Origin: Rhodospirillaceae bacterium
Lineage (GTDB): Bacteria > Pseudomonadota > Alphaproteobacteria > Dongiales > Dongiaceae
Direction of reading: 5' to 3'
Length of the DNA stretch: 64,000 nucleotides
NCBI GenBank assembly: GCA_016712715.1
Contig: JADJQM010000002.1
Location: 1-64,000, forward strand
Shown here: positions 1-8,733 of the stretch, piece by piece
How positions within the stretch are numbered: position 1 is the first letter of the stretch
Layout: every line of letters begins with the position of its first letter
Translations under genes and position numbers: made by a program
Notes under the pieces: generated by a model
The model's input: only the letters and a program-made list of their open reading frames with translations
Told to the model about the DNA's origin: nothing
Database searches by the model: none

Positions 1-194
1 CGCCACGGATAAGCGGTATCGGCGTTGAACAAGGTCAGCTTGCTGCGCTTGCCGGAGACCGGGCTATGATAAACGGCGATGCCGGCACTGTCCGGGCCGC
101 GATCGGTCATGCCGATCAGCATGGTTTCGAGATGTTTGCCGAGTGCCGGCTTCAACGCCGGATTCTTGAGGAAAAGGCCAACGATACCGCACAT
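1..194 (-). CDS. glxB: Class II glutamine amidotransferase, GlxB-type (N-methylglutamate synthase subunit A-like), 5' part only
   Basis: Only the first ~64 codons are present; the gene runs off the left edge. The protein starts MCGIVGLF, so Cys2 would become the N-terminal nucleophile after Met removal, as in Ntn glutamine amidotransferases, and TDRGPDSAG matches the conserved RG-DSAG segment of that domain. The start is fixed by AAGGGAGG 8-10 bases upstream. Stand-alone amidotransferases of this type, followed by glxC and glxD, make N-methylglutamate or related products in rhizobia and methylotrophs; the sarcosine oxidase genes just upstream fit that setting. A separate promoter lies in the 117-bp gap upstream, so it need not be co-transcribed with the sox genes. 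Generic glutamine amidotransferase is certain; GlxB is inferred from context. Confidence 0.8.
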   Translation of the reverse strand, partial: MCGIVGLFLKNPALKPALGKHLETMLIGMTDRGPDSAGIAVYHSPVSGKRSKLTLFNADTAYPW

Positions 195-233
195 GGCGCG
201 TACCTCCCTTGGGGCTTAAACGAAGATTGACCA

Positions 234-299
234 AAGATAGCCTGCCCTGCTCCCTGTCAAGAATAATGAAACTTTTTACGACAGGAAACTCTATTCCTG
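234..299 (-). promoter_or_regulatory. Candidate promoter and operator for the glxB-like gene
   Basis: On the minus strand TTGACA (255-260) is followed after 15 bp by TATCTT (234-239), a sigma-70-like arrangement with a short spacer. Just upstream lies the dyad CAGGAA-N6-TTCCTG (282-299), and GAAACT occurs twice on the plus strand (268-273 and 285-290). The XRE-cupin regulator encoded immediately upstream is an obvious candidate ligand, but that is inference. Confidence 0.4.
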
Positions 300-311
300 C
301 GGCGACCGGCA

Positions 312-1070
312 CTAATCGTTGTCGCGGGCATAGGTGATGATGGACAGGAACCGGATCGGCAGCTTGATCAGTTGTTCCGGCCCATGGGGCACGTCCGAGT
401 CGAAATAGAGGCTGTCGCCGGGATGCATATGATAGAGCTTGTCGCCGTGTCGATAGCCGACTTCGCCTTGTAAAATATAGAGAAACTCGACCCCATCATG
501 CTGGAAGATGGGAAACACATCGGAGTTCTCGGTGAGCGTCACCAGGTAGGGCTCGACCGCGAGGCCGCGACTGAAACCATGGCCGAGCAGCTGGTACTGG
601 TGACCGGCGCGGGTCCCGCGGCGCTCGATGGGGAGGCCTTGCCCCGCTGAAACGAAGGTCGCGGACCGTTCTTCCTCGAAACCACGGAAAAACGAGGTCA
701 CCGGGACCTGAAGGGCCTTTGAAAGTTCATGCAAGGTGGCAAGCGACGGGGAAGTCTGGCCATTCTCGATCTTCGAGAGCATGCCCGCCGACATGCCGGA
801 CGCGACCGACAATTGGGCGACCGTCATGTTGAGTTGATGACGGAAATTGCGCACTTCGCGGCCGATCGCCGCTTCCAGTGAACGACCCTTGTCGCTGACG
901 TGATGCGGATCCTGCTGCAGGTCGGCAGCTTGCTTGGTCTGCTTGGCTGTGAGTTTGTCGGGGGCACCCGCCATGGACGTGGTCGAGCGGCCCTGGCGGG
1001 CCGCAGCCTTCACCAGATTGCCCGGCTTCTTGTTGTCCTTGTCGCGGCTGCTGGTGCGCTCACGCGCCAT
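312..1070 (-). CDS. XRE-family transcriptional regulator with C-terminal cupin sensor domain
   Basis: Of 252 residues, the first ~70 are basic and low-complexity. A helix-turn-helix follows (LNMTVAQLSVASGMSAGMLSKIENGQTSPSL split over about residues 80-115), then a cupin domain (about 175-250; HDGVEFLYILQGEV and HPGDSLYFDSDVPHG carry the two cupin motifs with putative metal-binding His). Such regulators sense a small ligand through the cupin and bind DNA as dimers. ATG at 1070 is preferred (GGGACAGGG upstream); a TTG at 1109 would add 13 residues. It lies between glxA-sox and glxB on the same strand, so it probably controls one or both. The ligand (sarcosine, N-methylglutamate or betaine derivative) is a guess. 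Confidence 0.85.
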   Translation of the reverse strand: MARERTSSRDKDNKKPGNLVKAAARQGRSTTSMAGAPDKLTAKQTKQAADLQQDPHHVSDKGRSLEAAIGREVRNFRHQLNMTVAQLSVASGMSAGMLSKIENGQTSPSLATLHELSKALQVPVTSFFRGFEEERSATFVSAGQGLPIERRGTRAGHQYQLLGHGFSRGLAVEPYLVTLTENSDVFPIFQHDGVEFLYILQGEVGYRHGDKLYHMHPGDSLYFDSDVPHGPEQLIKLPIRFLSIITYARDND

Positions 1071-1175
1071 GACCCTGTCCCACTGAATATTGTCCTGCGA
1101 CCGACTCAATTGGTCGATGGCGGAGCATAGCGACAGATTGCAGCCGCGTCATGCCTCCTTAAGTCGCGGCCATCG

Positions 1176-2168
1176 TCAGGCCGCCTGGCGATCCTGGCGC
1201 GGACTGACGCTGAATTGCCGGCGATAGGCCTTGGCGAAATGGGAAAGTGAGACAAAACCGCAGGCAATGGCAATCTCGGCCACGCTGAGTTCGGTCTGGC
1301 GCAACATGCGACGTGCCCGCTGCAACCTGAGCTGGGCATGGAACTTGGCCGGTGTGCAGCCGAGATAGCGCTTCGACAGGCGCTCCAGCTGGCGCTGGCT
1401 GACACCCAGTTCATGGGCGAGTTTCGCCGGCGATACAGGCTCCTCGACAGTCGCTTCCATGCGCTGGACCGCGCGTTGCACCACCGTGTTGCGCACCGCG
1501 GCCCCCAGCAGCACCTGGCGCTGCCCCTCGGTCGCCCCGCGAATGCCGCCATGGAGGAACTGGTCGGCAATCTGGCGCGCCAGTTCGCGGCCATGATGGC
1601 ACTGGATCAGTTCCAGCATCATGTCGAGCGCCGCCGTCGCCCCGGCACAGGTCAGAATCCGGCCATCGACGACGAAGAGATCATTGAGCAGCTCGACATC
1701 GGGAAAAGCTTCGCGGAAGGAATCTGCATAGTCCCAATGCACCGTGCAGCGCCGCCCCGTGAGCAGACCAGCCCGCGCCAGCACGAAGCTGCCGGTGCTG
1801 ACCGCGGCCAAAGCGAGCCCCGCCCGGTGCAGGCGACGAGCTGCCGCTTCGACGGCCATGAACCGCTTGGCCTCGGCATGGGTCGCAGCGCAAATGATCG
1901 CCATGTCGAAATCGGCCGGATCAAGCTCGCTCACCGGCTTGGCCGCGACCTCGATGCCGCTGTTCGATTCCACACCACCGGTCCCGGTCCCGAACAGGGC
2001 CCATTGATAGAGCTTGCGCCCCGACATGCGGTTGGCAGCCCGCGCCGGCTCGATGGCCGAGGCGAAGGACATCAAGGCAAAGCCGGGGACCAGAATGATG
2101 GCGAGGCGAAAGGGTGCGGCCCCGATGGTGCGGGCCGCTGCGAAATCTGCGATCTCGCGCTCGTTCAT
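1176..2168 (-). CDS. GlxA-family AraC-type regulator with DJ-1/PfpI-like N-terminal domain
   Basis: 330 residues. Residues ~20-195 form a DJ-1/PfpI (class I amidotransferase-like) sensor fold; at the expected nucleophile elbow the segment is AVSTGSFVLARAG, without the catalytic Cys, so it is a sensor rather than an enzyme. Residues ~225-325 hold two AraC helix-turn-helix motifs (SPAKLAHELGVSQRQLERLSKRY; SVAEIAIACGFVSLSHFAKAYRR, each within its HTH). GlxA, GbdR and SouR regulators with this architecture control betaine, carnitine and sarcosine catabolism. The start overlaps the soxG stop by ATGA (2165-2168), so the regulator is probably translated with the sox operon it is likely to control. 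Confidence 0.88.
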   Translation of the reverse strand: MNEREIADFAAARTIGAAPFRLAIILVPGFALMSFASAIEPARAANRMSGRKLYQWALFGTGTGGVESNSGIEVAAKPVSELDPADFDMAIICAATHAEAKRFMAVEAAARRLHRAGLALAAVSTGSFVLARAGLLTGRRCTVHWDYADSFREAFPDVELLNDLFVVDGRILTCAGATAALDMMLELIQCHHGRELARQIADQFLHGGIRGATEGQRQVLLGAAVRNTVVQRAVQRMEATVEEPVSPAKLAHELGVSQRQLERLSKRYLGCTPAKFHAQLRLQRARRMLRQTELSVAEIAIACGFVSLSHFAKAYRRQFSVSPRQDRQAA

Positions 2169-2899
2169 GACTCCAGGTCTTGAAGCGCGGTAAGGCCCAC
2201 CGGCCTGATATCGAACTCCTTGCCGGCATCCATCAGGCAGGACCAGAGATATTCGGCCGAGGCAATGTCGGCCAGCACATGATAGGCCGCATGCACGCGG
2301 CCATCCTTCCCCTTGCGGTCGGCGCGGATGATGATGGCGCTCATCTTGGCGAGCGATGTCTGGGCGATCGAACCATCCGCAAACCGGTCGCGCCTGAGAT
2401 CGACGCCGCACATCTTCGAGAACATTTCCGGCGCGAACTCGCCAGCGAGCATGAACCAGCCATGGCTGTCCTGGCGGGGCAGCGGATAGCCCTGTTGTGG
2501 CCGGGGCGCTGCCTCGGCCCAGCCCCACGCCGCGTTCAACCGCGCCATCAGGGCGCCGGTCCCGGCGAGAGAATCCAGCAGGAAGATTTCCGTCGGCGCC
2601 AGGCGCGCTGCCGATTCGCCACCGGCTTGCGCGTACGCCTTGTTGCTGTCCGGCCCGATATTGAGGCCCTGGGCGGCCAGCCATTCCGCCGTGCCTTTGC
2701 CCTTGAAGCCGCAATGCGGCATGACGGAAAGATCGGCCAAGGCAAGCCTGCGCGCAGATGCCAGCTCGGCCTCGCGCGTGCCGCCAAAACTGAGCGGGAC
2801 CGCACCGCCATTGATCTCGCCGAATTCTGCGCCCAAGGCCGCGAGATCGCGATAGATGAAGCTGCGGCGCTTGAGGCTGGCAGGATTGATATTGCTCAT
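2165..2899 (-). CDS. soxG: Sarcosine oxidase gamma subunit (heterotetrameric)
   Basis: 244 residues, slightly longer than the ~200 usual for SoxG. SoxG is a GcvT/YgfZ-like fold that helps hold the alpha2-type folate domain and beta subunit together in the four-subunit enzyme that oxidises sarcosine to glycine with transfer of the methyl group to tetrahydrofolate and production of H2O2. Assignment rests on its position directly after soxA and the family-like body (ILLDSLAGTGALMARLN-type segment and the C-terminal AYHVLADIASAEYLW region). The start ATG at 2899 lies 2 bp past the soxA stop, with GGAG overlapping the soxA 3' end; its stop overlaps the next gene. Cytoplasmic. Confidence 0.85.
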   Translation of the reverse strand: MSNINPASLKRRSFIYRDLAALGAEFGEINGGAVPLSFGGTREAELASARRLALADLSVMPHCGFKGKGTAEWLAAQGLNIGPDSNKAYAQAGGESAARLAPTEIFLLDSLAGTGALMARLNAAWGWAEAAPRPQQGYPLPRQDSHGWFMLAGEFAPEMFSKMCGVDLRRDRFADGSIAQTSLAKMSAIIIRADRKGKDGRVHAAYHVLADIASAEYLWSCLMDAGKEFDIRPVGLTALQDLES

Positions 2900-2900
2900 C

Positions 2901-5813
2901 TCACATCTCCTGCCGCTTGTTCTCTGGATCGTAGAATGGATATTTCGTCACCACACCGGTGATGCGCTTGCCGCCATCGACCTTGATGGTGAATTCCTTG
3001 CCCGGTTCGGCATCGTCGCCATGCACATAGGCAAGACCCACCACCTTGCCAAGGCTGGGCGAATGCACCGCCGAGGTGACGCGCCCCACGATCTCCTCAC
3101 CCTTCAGCACCAGATGGCACTCCTCGGGGCAAGGATCCGTGGCATTCTTCAAGGTGAAGCCGACCAGCTTCCGCACCAGTCTGGTCTTGGCGAGGATCTC
3201 GGTCGAGCGTCCGCCGACGAAGAACGGCTTTGTCTTGGCAAGCGCCCAAGGCATGTCCGCTTCCCAGACGCTGGTGAGGCCGTCGGTGTCCTGGCTGACG
3301 ATGATATGGCCTTTTTCCAGTCGCAGCACACGCTGCGCTTCGACACCGAAGGGCTTGATGCCTTCCGGCTTGCCGGCTTCCAGCAGCGCATCCCACAGCG
3401 CCTCGCCATAGCCTGCCGGCACATGGATTTCATAGCCCAGTTCGCCGACAAAACCGACGCGCATCAGACGCGCAGGAATCCCCGCTACCGTGCCCAACTT
3501 CACGCCCATGTATGGGAAGGCTTCCGGTGAGAGGTCGATATCCGTGCAGACCTTCTGCAGGACAGCGCGCGATTTCGGCCCGGCGATGTTGACACCGCAG
3601 AGGGCCGCCGTGACGTTGGCAACATCGACATCGAGACGCCATTGCGCATTCCAGAACAGCATCTGGCGGTAGACCACATCGACGCCGCTGGTGGTCGCCG
3701 TCACGTAGAAGTGCTCGTCATGGAACCGGCAGGCGACGCCATCATCGGTGATGACGCCGGCATTGTCGGTCATCAGCACATAGCGCGAGCGACCGATCGG
3801 CTGCTTGGTGTAGCTGAACGTGTACATGCGGTTGAGGAATTCGGCGGCATCCGGCCCGCGCACATCGAGCCCACCCAGGGTCGAGACGTCGATGAGGCCG
3901 ACATTCTCGCGCACCGACTTTACCTCGGCGGCAATCGCCTTGCTGCGCTCGGACTTCGTGCCGTAATAGGCAGGCCGCCACCAGACACCCGCCGGCATCA
4001 TCTGGGCACCCAGCTCCAGATGCCGGTGATGCATCGCCGTGCGGCGTTCCGGATCGAACACGCGGCCGGCGAGATGGCCGAATTTTTCAGGCGTGTAAGG
4101 CGGCCGCTGCGTGGTGACGTTCATGTTGGCGATGTCGGTGCCCGTCTCGCGCGAGACCACACGCACCGAGGTCACGGCCGAATGACGCCCCTGGCTCGGC
4201 CCCATGCCGACAGTCGAATAGCGCTTCAGCAATTCGACATTGTCATAGCCGTCGGCGATGCCGTTGATGAGGTCGTGATATTTGAGATCCTCGTCGAAAT
4301 CGACGAAATCGAAGCCACGCGCATGCGGGAAAATCGGCCAGGGATGTGTGCGGCCGATATGGCCACGCTCGGTTGGTGCGGTGGGAACTGCACCGACATC
4401 GCAGCCGGCATCCCTGGCAGCCGCCAAGCCAGCGCGCTTGCCATCGGCGACCACGGCATCAAGGTCATAGACATTGTTGACCGAACCAGCAGCCTGCACA
4501 TTCGCCGGCAGGCCCACCGGCTGGAACATATGCGACTCCCGGCAATAGCCGAACTTCGCCCCGGCATGGTGCAGCAACTGCCCCGCCGGGCTGAACCCCA
4601 CGGACATGAGGATGAGATCGCAGGGCGCTGTGAATCCGCCGGCGCCCAAGGTGCCTTCTCCCGATACCGGCGCCAGCACGGCCCCGGAGATATGGGTCTT
4701 CTGCGCATAGAGCGCTTCCGAGATGCCGTACCCGACATGGATCGCCACACCGCGCGCCTTGACCGCCGCCACCAGCGGCGAATTCGACAACGCCGGCCGC
4801 AGATCGGCAATCGCATTCACGGCGACACCCGCCTCGATGAGGTCGAGCGCTGCGCCATAGGCATCGTCATTGGCGGCAAGGATCACGGCACTGCGGCCGG
4901 GTCGCACGCCATAGAGCCGGATGAGGCGCTGCGCGGCACTCGCCATCATCACGCCCGGCAGATCATTGTTGCGGAAGACGGCCGGTTGCTCGATCGAGCC
5001 GGTGGCGACGACGATCGACTTCGCACGCAGCTTGTAGAAGCGGTTGCCCTTGATCACCGGAATCCAATTGTCGGAAAAGACGCCGGAGCAGATAGCCCCT
5101 GTCATGACGGTGAGGTTCTTGATGCCCTCGACCGACATCTCCTTGAGCAGCGAGGGCGCCCGCGTGCCCTCGGCATCGAAGCGCGCATAACCCAACGACC
5201 CGCCAACCGCTGCATTCTCCTCGATGAGGATCACCTCGGCACCCGCTTCCGCCGCGGCGCGTGCCGCCGCCAAGCCGGCTGGCCCGCCGCCGATCACTGC
5301 TACATCGGCGAACAGATACTGCTTGTCGTAATAGCTTTCGTGGAAATCCGCCGTGGGATCGATGGCACCCAATCCCGTCATGGCGCGCACGATTGGTTCC
5401 CAGAATTTCCAGGAATTCCGCTTCTCGTTGAACGTCTTGTAATAGAAGCCGACGGGCAGGAAACGGTGCACCAGTTCCACCACGCGCGCCATGTCGCTGT
5501 CGAAGGAGCCGAAATAGTTCTGTGCCTTCACCTTCAAGCCATTGGCCGCCGGGTACTTGTCGGCAAGGCAATTGGGTTCCTGCGGCAACTGCACCAGCGT
5601 GTTGGCATCCTGCCCCGCCATGGTCAGCACGCCGCGCGGCCGGTGATATTTGAACGAGCGCGAGATCATCCACTGATCGTTGGCGCACAAGGCCGAGGCG
5701 ATCGTGTCGCCCTTGTAGGCGGTGATGGTCCGACCCTCGAAATCGAAACTGACCGATTCAGTCCGGTCGATCAGGCGCCCGAAGGGTGCGGGCAGGCGAT
5801 TGATGTCGCTCAT
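2901..5813 (-). CDS. soxA: Sarcosine oxidase alpha subunit (heterotetrameric)
   Basis: 970 residues, normal for SoxA (~965-1005). In order: an N-terminal Fer2_4-like fold (~15-110, TAYKGDTIASAL, SFKYHRPRG), a dinucleotide-binding domain with GGGPAGLAAARAAAEAG (~175), a second Rossmann segment (~290-420), and a C-terminal GcvT-like folate-binding half (~590-965) with YGTKSERSKAIAAEV, GLIDVSTLGGLDVRGPDA and GYEIHVP. The alpha subunit binds NAD+ and tetrahydrofolate and receives the methylene group released when the beta subunit oxidises sarcosine. Its start overlaps the soxD stop by ATGA; soxG follows after 1 bp. The order B-D-A-G is canonical. Confidence 0.96.
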   Translation of the reverse strand: MSDINRLPAPFGRLIDRTESVSFDFEGRTITAYKGDTIASALCANDQWMISRSFKYHRPRGVLTMAGQDANTLVQLPQEPNCLADKYPAANGLKVKAQNYFGSFDSDMARVVELVHRFLPVGFYYKTFNEKRNSWKFWEPIVRAMTGLGAIDPTADFHESYYDKQYLFADVAVIGGGPAGLAAARAAAEAGAEVILIEENAAVGGSLGYARFDAEGTRAPSLLKEMSVEGIKNLTVMTGAICSGVFSDNWIPVIKGNRFYKLRAKSIVVATGSIEQPAVFRNNDLPGVMMASAAQRLIRLYGVRPGRSAVILAANDDAYGAALDLIEAGVAVNAIADLRPALSNSPLVAAVKARGVAIHVGYGISEALYAQKTHISGAVLAPVSGEGTLGAGGFTAPCDLILMSVGFSPAGQLLHHAGAKFGYCRESHMFQPVGLPANVQAAGSVNNVYDLDAVVADGKRAGLAAARDAGCDVGAVPTAPTERGHIGRTHPWPIFPHARGFDFVDFDEDLKYHDLINGIADGYDNVELLKRYSTVGMGPSQGRHSAVTSVRVVSRETGTDIANMNVTTQRPPYTPEKFGHLAGRVFDPERRTAMHHRHLELGAQMMPAGVWWRPAYYGTKSERSKAIAAEVKSVRENVGLIDVSTLGGLDVRGPDAAEFLNRMYTFSYTKQPIGRSRYVLMTDNAGVITDDGVACRFHDEHFYVTATTSGVDVVYRQMLFWNAQWRLDVDVANVTAALCGVNIAGPKSRAVLQKVCTDIDLSPEAFPYMGVKLGTVAGIPARLMRVGFVGELGYEIHVPAGYGEALWDALLEAGKPEGIKPFGVEAQRVLRLEKGHIIVSQDTDGLTSVWEADMPWALAKTKPFFVGGRSTEILAKTRLVRKLVGFTLKNATDPCPEECHLVLKGEEIVGRVTSAVHSPSLGKVVGLAYVHGDDAEPGKEFTIKVDGGKRITGVVTKYPFYDPENKRQEM

Positions 5814-6112
5814 TTCTTGACCTCTGCCGCTTTCGGCGCAAATTCCACGCGGGCGTTGAACACATCACCTGCCGGATAGGTCTTCAGAATCTCGTCGGTG
5901 ACGGTATTTCGTTCGGCAATGAACCAGAACGAGGTCGGCACATGGCACCACCATTCGCGCACGACACCGGCCTCGTTGTTCTCCAGGAACAGCCAATCGG
6001 CCCAGACCTTGTCATCGACGCTGGCGGGATCGGGCATCGGTTTCACCTCGCCGCCCCAGGCGAATTCGCTGATGTTGCGTGGGCCGTTCAAGGGGCAATT
6101 CATGACTTTCAT
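5810..6112 (-). CDS. soxD: Sarcosine oxidase delta subunit, variant lacking two zinc-ligand cysteines
   Basis: 100 residues, the usual SoxD size. SoxD is a small subunit that normally binds zinc through CPxCG plus a His and a Cys near residue 60. Here the motif reads CPLNGPRN (second Cys is Asn), and the later segment WWCHVPTSFWF keeps the His but has Ser where the Cys is expected. The rest (SEFAWGGEV, PDP, FLENNEAGVVREWW) is clearly SoxD. ATG at 6112 is preceded by GGGGAGAG; an ATG three codons further in is possible. It sits 13 bp after soxB and overlaps soxA by ATGA. The changed ligands suggest a metal-free or differently folded variant subfamily. Confidence 0.85.
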   Translation of the reverse strand: MKVMNCPLNGPRNISEFAWGGEVKPMPDPASVDDKVWADWLFLENNEAGVVREWWCHVPTSFWFIAERNTVTDEILKTYPAGDVFNARVEFAPKAAEVKK

Positions 6113-6125
6113 TTCATCTCTCCCC

Positions 6126-7392
6126 TCAATGGCCGACCGAGGCCGCACCTTTTTCACCGACCTGCGCATAGTCGACGAAACGGTCGAGATAGAACGGCTT
6201 GATGAGATCATGCGGACTGTCATGGGCGATCGTGTGCGCCATGGTCATGCCGCAGACCGGCGTCGCCTTGAAGCCCCAGGTGCCCCAGCCGCTGTCGATG
6301 TAATAGTTCTTCACCGGGGTGAGGCCCATGATCGGGCTGAAATCCGGCGTCATGTCGGTCATCCCCGCCCATTGCCGCATCACCTTCACCTCGCCCAGCA
6401 TGGGGAGCAGTTCCAGCATGTGGCCGAGCAGCCCTTCCTTGAAATCGAGCGTCGAACGCGTGTTGTAGAGACCGTAAGGGTCGGTCGAGCCGCCCATCAC
6501 CAGTTCACCGCGCGCCGACTGCGAGCTTTGGCTGACGTAGATGTGCAGCGAACCCGAGACGATGATCGGATCGAGGAAGGGTTTGACTGCCTCGGACACG
6601 CAGGCCTGCAGCGGAATGGTTTTGATGGGCAGGCGGAAGCCCGCCATCTTGGCGACCACCGAGGTGTTGCCGGCCACCGCCTGCATCACCCGGTTGGCAT
6701 AGACGGTACCGCGCGAGGTCTCGACGCCCTTCACCGTGCCGTTCTCGATGATGAGACCGTTGACCGCCGTCTGCTGGTGGATCTCGACACCCATCTTGGC
6801 GGCACCCCGCGCATAGGCCCAGGCCACGGCATCGTGCCGCGCGATCGATCCCGGCGGATGAAAGAGCGCCCCCATGATGGGATAGCGCACATGGTCCGAC
6901 ATGTTGAGATGCGGGCAGAGCTTGGCGATCTGGTCGGGATAGATGAGCTCCGAATCGACGCCCAACTGCTTGTTCACCTCGGCGCGCCAGCGGCTGGTGC
7001 GCATGGCGGCATCGGTATGCGCCAGCGTGAAATGGCCGCGCTCCGAATAGAGGGATATTGAAATCCAGTTCCTGGCTGAACTCGCGGTAGAGCTTCAGCG
7101 ACTGCTCGTAGAAGCGGACCCCCTCCGGCGTCAGGTAGTTGGAGCGGATGATGGCGGTGTTGCGCGCCGTATTGCCACCGGCCAGATAACCGCGCTCCAG
7201 CACGCAGACATTGGTGATGCCATGGGTCTTGGCGAGGTAATAGGCGCAGGCCAGGGCATGGCCGCCACCGCCGATGATCACCACGTCATACGACTTCTTG
7301 AGATCCTGGGCCTTGGGGATGAACCGCACGGCCGGATATTTGCCGCTGAGGCCATAGCGCAGGATCTTGAGGGGAAAGAAAGCTGGCAGCAT
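6126..7392 (-). CDS. soxB: Sarcosine oxidase beta subunit, reading frame broken by one extra base
   Basis: FAD-dependent oxidase subunit (DAO fold) that oxidises sarcosine. The N-terminal part has the dinucleotide motif IIGGGGHALACAYYLAK and GGNTARNTAIIRSNYL; the C-terminal part has GSIARHDAVAWAYARGA and DSGWGTWGFKATP. The frame changes at 7052-7054: read as it stands, translation goes LDFNIPLFGARPF, but removing one base of the GGG run (CCC in the coding sense) gives FNILYSERGHFTLAHTDAAM, which is what the family has there. With that correction the protein is 421 residues, normal for SoxB. No other damage is visible, so an assembly error is more likely than a pseudogene. First gene of the sox operon. 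Confidence 0.9.
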
Positions 7393-7445
7393 GGGTAAGG
7401 CCTCGCCTGAATCCGTCTTGATGGCGGCAAGGCTATCTCAGCCGA

Positions 7446-7505
7446 TTTTGCGCCATTGTCAATTATCGACAGACGATGACGCAAAACCGGCAGGGCGATT
7501 TTGCG
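7446..7505. promoter_or_regulatory. Triple TTTTGCG element upstream of soxB
   Basis: TTTTGCG occurs at 7446-7452 and 7499-7505 and its complement CGCAAAA at 7480-7486. The first and second form a long imperfect dyad whose inner arms are TTGTC and GACA. It lies 54-113 bp upstream of the soxB start, a plausible place for the operator of the GlxA- or XRE-type regulator. No clear -35/-10 pair is seen. Confidence 0.3.
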
Positions 7506-7513
7506 TCGAGGGG

Positions 7514-7620
7514 CCCCTCACCCCAACCCCTCTCCTCGCAAGCGGGGCGAGTGGCTTTAGGCGAACTCGGTCGGGACTCCCTCGGCCCGTTCTTACGGGG
7601 AGAGGGTCGGGGTGAGGGGC
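7514..7620. repeat. Intergenic palindromic repeat element (CCCCTCACCCC family)
   Basis: Two long imperfect arms, starting CCCCTCACCCCAACCCCTC (7514) and ending GGGTCGGGGTGAGGGG (7619), flank ~60 bp. Elements with such arms occur scattered between genes in many proteobacterial genomes. It sits between the divergent soxB upstream region and the end of the LysR gene and may fold into a large hairpin acting as a terminator for the LysR gene. Confidence 0.5.
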
Positions 7621-7635
7621 GCTTGTTAGCGCTCG

Positions 7636-8568
7636 TTACGGCAGCGCCGTCGCGGCGCTCTCCCGCGCCCGGTCGAGCAGCCAGTTGCGCAAAAGCGTGG
7701 TGGCCGTGCGCGGCCTGGCGCCGATCGGCTCAACCAGATGGAAGGCAAAATCGGTCACCATCACCTCTTCCACGGGGCGCACCAGCCTGCCGTCATGGAG
7801 AAATTCGTCGACAAAATAGCGCCAGCCAAGGCCAATTCCCTCGCCGGCGACCGCCGCCTGCACCAACAGAGGATAGCTGTTGAAGCGGATGCGCGCTGCC
7901 GGCAGCTTGGGCTTTTCGGGCAGCCCATGCGACCAGTCTTCCCAATTGAGCCAGCGCGGATCGGCCGATTCATACTCCAGGAGCGGCATGGCGCGAAAAT
8001 CATCGAGGCTCAGCGGCAGCTTCTTGCCCTTGAGCAGGGCAGGTGCTGCCACCGGGAACATCTCGCCCCCGAACAGGCGGGTGGCATTGACCGCCGGCCA
8101 ATGGCCGTCGCCATAGCGTATCGCCATGTCGATACGTTCTTCGGCAAGATCGCCCAAGGCATCCGAGGCCACCAGGCGCAGATCGATGTTGGGATTTGCG
8201 GAACGGAAGCCAGGCAGGCGCGGCATCAGCCAGAAGGTGGAAAAGCCCAGGGTGGCGCCGATGGTGACATTGCGCCGTCCCTGCTGCTGGCGCAGCGTGG
8301 TCGCCGTATCCGAGATCGAGGTAAGGCCCGCCGTCACGGATCGATAGAGAATGTCCCCTTCGGGCGTCAGGCGCATGCCGCGGCGTGAGCGGGAGAACAG
8401 CAGCACGCCGAGATCGGATTCCAGCTGCTGGATCTGCCGGCTGATGGCGGCCTGGGTGAGGCTGAGTTCCCGGCCGGCCGCGGTGAAACTCTCCAACCTG
8501 CCCGCCGCCTCGAAGGCGACCAGGGAATTCAACGGCGGCAAGGAGCGACGGAGCGACGGACGAGCCAT
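7636..8568 (-). CDS. LysR-family transcriptional regulator (GcvA-like)
   Basis: 310 residues. N-terminal winged HTH (~10-70: LNSLVAFEAAGRLESFTAAG, LTQAAISRQIQQLESDLG within it) and a periplasmic-binding-like effector domain (~95-300). The body resembles the GcvA group. ATG at 8568 is chosen because the HTH begins ~10 residues later, as is usual; longer starts would add a tail with no family match. It is divergent from the Rieske oxygenase gene with 165 bp between them, the classic layout for a LysR regulator and its target. Confidence 0.88.
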   Translation of the reverse strand: MARPSLRRSLPPLNSLVAFEAAGRLESFTAAGRELSLTQAAISRQIQQLESDLGVLLFSRSRRGMRLTPEGDILYRSVTAGLTSISDTATTLRQQQGRRNVTIGATLGFSTFWLMPRLPGFRSANPNIDLRLVASDALGDLAEERIDMAIRYGDGHWPAVNATRLFGGEMFPVAAPALLKGKKLPLSLDDFRAMPLLEYESADPRWLNWEDWSHGLPEKPKLPAARIRFNSYPLLVQAAVAGEGIGLGWRYFVDEFLHDGRLVRPVEEVMVTDFAFHLVEPIGARPRTATTLLRNWLLDRARESAATALP

Positions 8569-8733
8569 GATGAACCGCGATGACCTATGATCTGTGGTTA
8601 CTGCGGCATAGGGGCGCCGCATGAAGCCTGTACCCATCTATTACATGACTTCATGCCGGGATCACACAAGTACGGATTTACATTGCAGGAGTGAAACCGG
8701 ACACTCCGGCCATTCGTCAGCCAGGAGCCAGCC

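Noticed and set aside
3642..5879. Long open frame (about 745 codons) on the plus strand opposite soxA
   Set aside because: Its translation is His/Arg/Gly-rich and low in family-like motifs, the usual shadow of a GC-rich gene; soxA on the other strand is unmistakable.
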